Part shown: piece by piece, positions 4,831 through 5,295 of the stretch
How the letters are laid out: every line of letters starts with the position of its first letter
Position numbering within the stretch: position 1 is the first letter of the stretch
Assembly: GCA_018821425.1 (NCBI GenBank)
Contig: JAHJMH010000030.1
Coordinates: 1-5,295, forward strand
Length of the DNA: 5,295 nt
Source: Nanobdellota archaeon
GTDB lineage: Archaea > Nanobdellota > Nanobdellia > Pacearchaeales > GW2011-AR1
Reading direction: 5' to 3'
Made by a program: the position numbers and the translations under genes
The notes under the pieces: generated by a model
Seen by the model: only the letters and a program-made list of their open reading frames with translations
Database searches by the model: none
What the model was told of the DNA's origin: nothing

Positions 4831-4840
4831 GTTTATAATA
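4831..4840 (-). promoter_or_regulatory. TATA box of the aEF1-beta gene
   Basis: Minus strand TATTATAAAC, core TTATAAA centred at 4835. Transcription would start near 4810, giving a leader of about 50 nt before the ATG at 4759. It overlaps no coding sequence and lies 18 bp past the stop of the upstream minus-strand gene. Confidence 0.6.
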
Positions 4841-4857
4841 TTTTCTTTTATTTTTTA

Positions 4858-5145
4858 TTAGTCTGCCGCTCTTCTGTATGAATTGGATTCTGATTCGTAT
4901 TCTGCTCCCCCTTGCCGGTATATGTATGATTCTAAGATTCCTATTATTTTTTCAACTTCTTTTCTTTTTGCATCCTGCACTCTTTTTCCGACGAACCCGT
5001 TCCAGGTGAAGATGCTTTCATGTCCGTTATATTTGGTTGCTGCGGAGCCGCCATTTCTTCTCTCTAACTTTTCCCTGTCCTGTCTTAGGAGTTCGACGTT
5101 TGCAGACCCACTGCTTCTTCCTCCGCGATTGTCTCCTCTGACCAT
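4858..5145 (-). CDS. Unrecognised charged 95-residue protein
   Basis: A 95-residue hydrophilic protein. The first 34 residues are rich in Arg, Gly and Ser (R-G-D-N-R-G-G-R-S-S-G-S), followed by a helical R-Q-D-R-E-K-L-E-R-R. The middle has a small ordered-looking segment, G-H-E-S-I-F-T-W-N-G-F-V-G-K-R. A charged helix follows (Q-D-A-K-R-K-E-V-E-K-I-I-G-I-L-E), then an acidic/polar tail with E-Y-E-S-E-S-N-S-Y. There is no membrane helix and no cysteine. Its codons favour AGA, AAC and ACC more than the pilin genes do. I do not recognise the family; an RNA- or DNA-binding role is possible from the RG-rich start but is speculation. The opposite strand frame is Pro/Ser/Cys-rich and reads like a shadow. 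A TATA-like element about 25 bp upstream supports the ATG at 5145. Confidence 0.6.
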   Translation of the reverse strand: MVRGDNRGGRSSGSANVELLRQDREKLERRNGGSAATKYNGHESIFTWNGFVGKRVQDAKRKEVEKIIGILESYIYRQGGAEYESESNSYRRAAD

Positions 5146-5165
5146 AAGTCTTAGATTAAAAAACC

Positions 5166-5175
5166 CTTTTTATTG
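5166..5175 (-). promoter_or_regulatory. TATA-like element of the 95-residue protein gene
   Basis: Minus strand CAATAAAAAG, centred roughly 25 bp before the ATG at 5145. It is less consensus-like than the other TATA boxes here. No Shine-Dalgarno site precedes the ATG, so a leaderless mRNA is again the simplest reading. Confidence 0.4.
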
Positions 5176-5228
5176 TTTTCCATTCTTTTGGATATATGTT
5201 TGGAGATTTTCTATTCCCCACAACAATA

Positions 5229-5237
5229 CTTAAAAAC
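5229..5237 (+). promoter_or_regulatory. TATA box of the gene at the right edge
   Basis: CTTAAAAAC with the TTAAAA core (5230-5235) centred 25.5 bp before the ATG at 5258, the same geometry as the other leaderless genes. It lies in the 112-bp divergent intergenic region shared with the minus-strand gene starting at 5145. Confidence 0.55.
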
Positions 5238-5257
5238 AATGCATTTTTTCTTCAAGC

Positions 5258-5295
5258 ATGGTTGGGAATTACGAGCGAATCGTGAATAGAATTGC
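5258..5295 (+). CDS. 5' end of an unidentified gene (partial)
   Basis: The ATG at 5258 opens a frame running off the window, M-V-G-N-Y-E-R-I-V-N-R-I-(A). The start is supported by the TATA box placed 25.5 bp upstream and the absence of in-frame stops. Twelve residues are too few for identification. The Y-E-R-I-V-x-R-I pattern resembles the N-terminal helix of archaeal RPA/single-strand DNA-binding proteins, but this is a weak resemblance only. Confidence 0.5.
   Translation, partial: MVGNYERIVNRI

Noticed and set aside
4883..5233. 116-codon plus-strand frame
   Set aside because: Pro/Ser/Cys/Phe-rich product without a TATA box or Shine-Dalgarno site; the minus-strand frame is shorter but has a more plausible composition and an upstream TATA-like element.
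1..5295. CRISPR array, tRNA, rRNA or insertion sequence
   Set aside because: No regularly spaced repeats, cloverleaf-like structure, conserved rRNA stretches or transposase-like reading frames were seen on either strand by eye.

Overview
The window looks like a low-GC DPANN-type archaeal genome (Woesearchaeota/Pacearchaeota-like; the lineage is inferred from protein style only). The archaeal evidence is concrete. There is an aEF1-beta gene, a run of small proteins with archaeal prepilin (class III) leaders, an A24 prepilin peptidase, and TATA boxes placed about 25 bp upstream of ATG codons with no Shine-Dalgarno site, which is the layout of leaderless archaeal transcripts.

Positions 1-2233 (+) hold a tightly packed operon. 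It contains the 3' end of an unidentified protein with a CxxC motif, then four small proteins each with one N-terminal membrane helix. At least two of these (397-801 and 1928-2233) have a clear K-R-G prepilin cleavage site. Three of the four start codons sit in the same 9-mer, TAAAATGAA. The exception is the gene at 1321, whose first 120 nt form an odd 40-codon extension with an inverted repeat. Positions 2234-2664 (+) carry a separately promoted pilin with six cysteines, probably the abundant subunit, followed by a T-rich terminator. Positions 2665-2825 (+) carry a 41-residue lysine-rich microprotein with its own TATA box. Positions 2826-3719 (+) encode a prepilin peptidase with both catalytic aspartates and an extra C-terminal domain.

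Positions 3720-4809 (-) hold a HIT-fold protein whose catalytic triad is degenerate, and aEF1-beta, which has a 50-nt leader with a strong Shine-Dalgarno site and an overlapping small upstream ORF. A four-run G-tract (G-quadruplex motif) lies in the gap between the convergent peptidase and HIT genes. Positions 4858-5145 (-) encode an unrecognised 95-residue charged protein. At the right edge a divergent leaderless gene begins at 5258 (+).

Working model: the left half is a self-contained pilus or pseudopilus module in which the peptidase at 2865 matures the short prepilins encoded just upstream. The assembly ATPase and membrane platform protein are not in the window. The right half is housekeeping translation plus small unknown proteins. 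No rRNA, tRNA, CRISPR array or transposase was seen.
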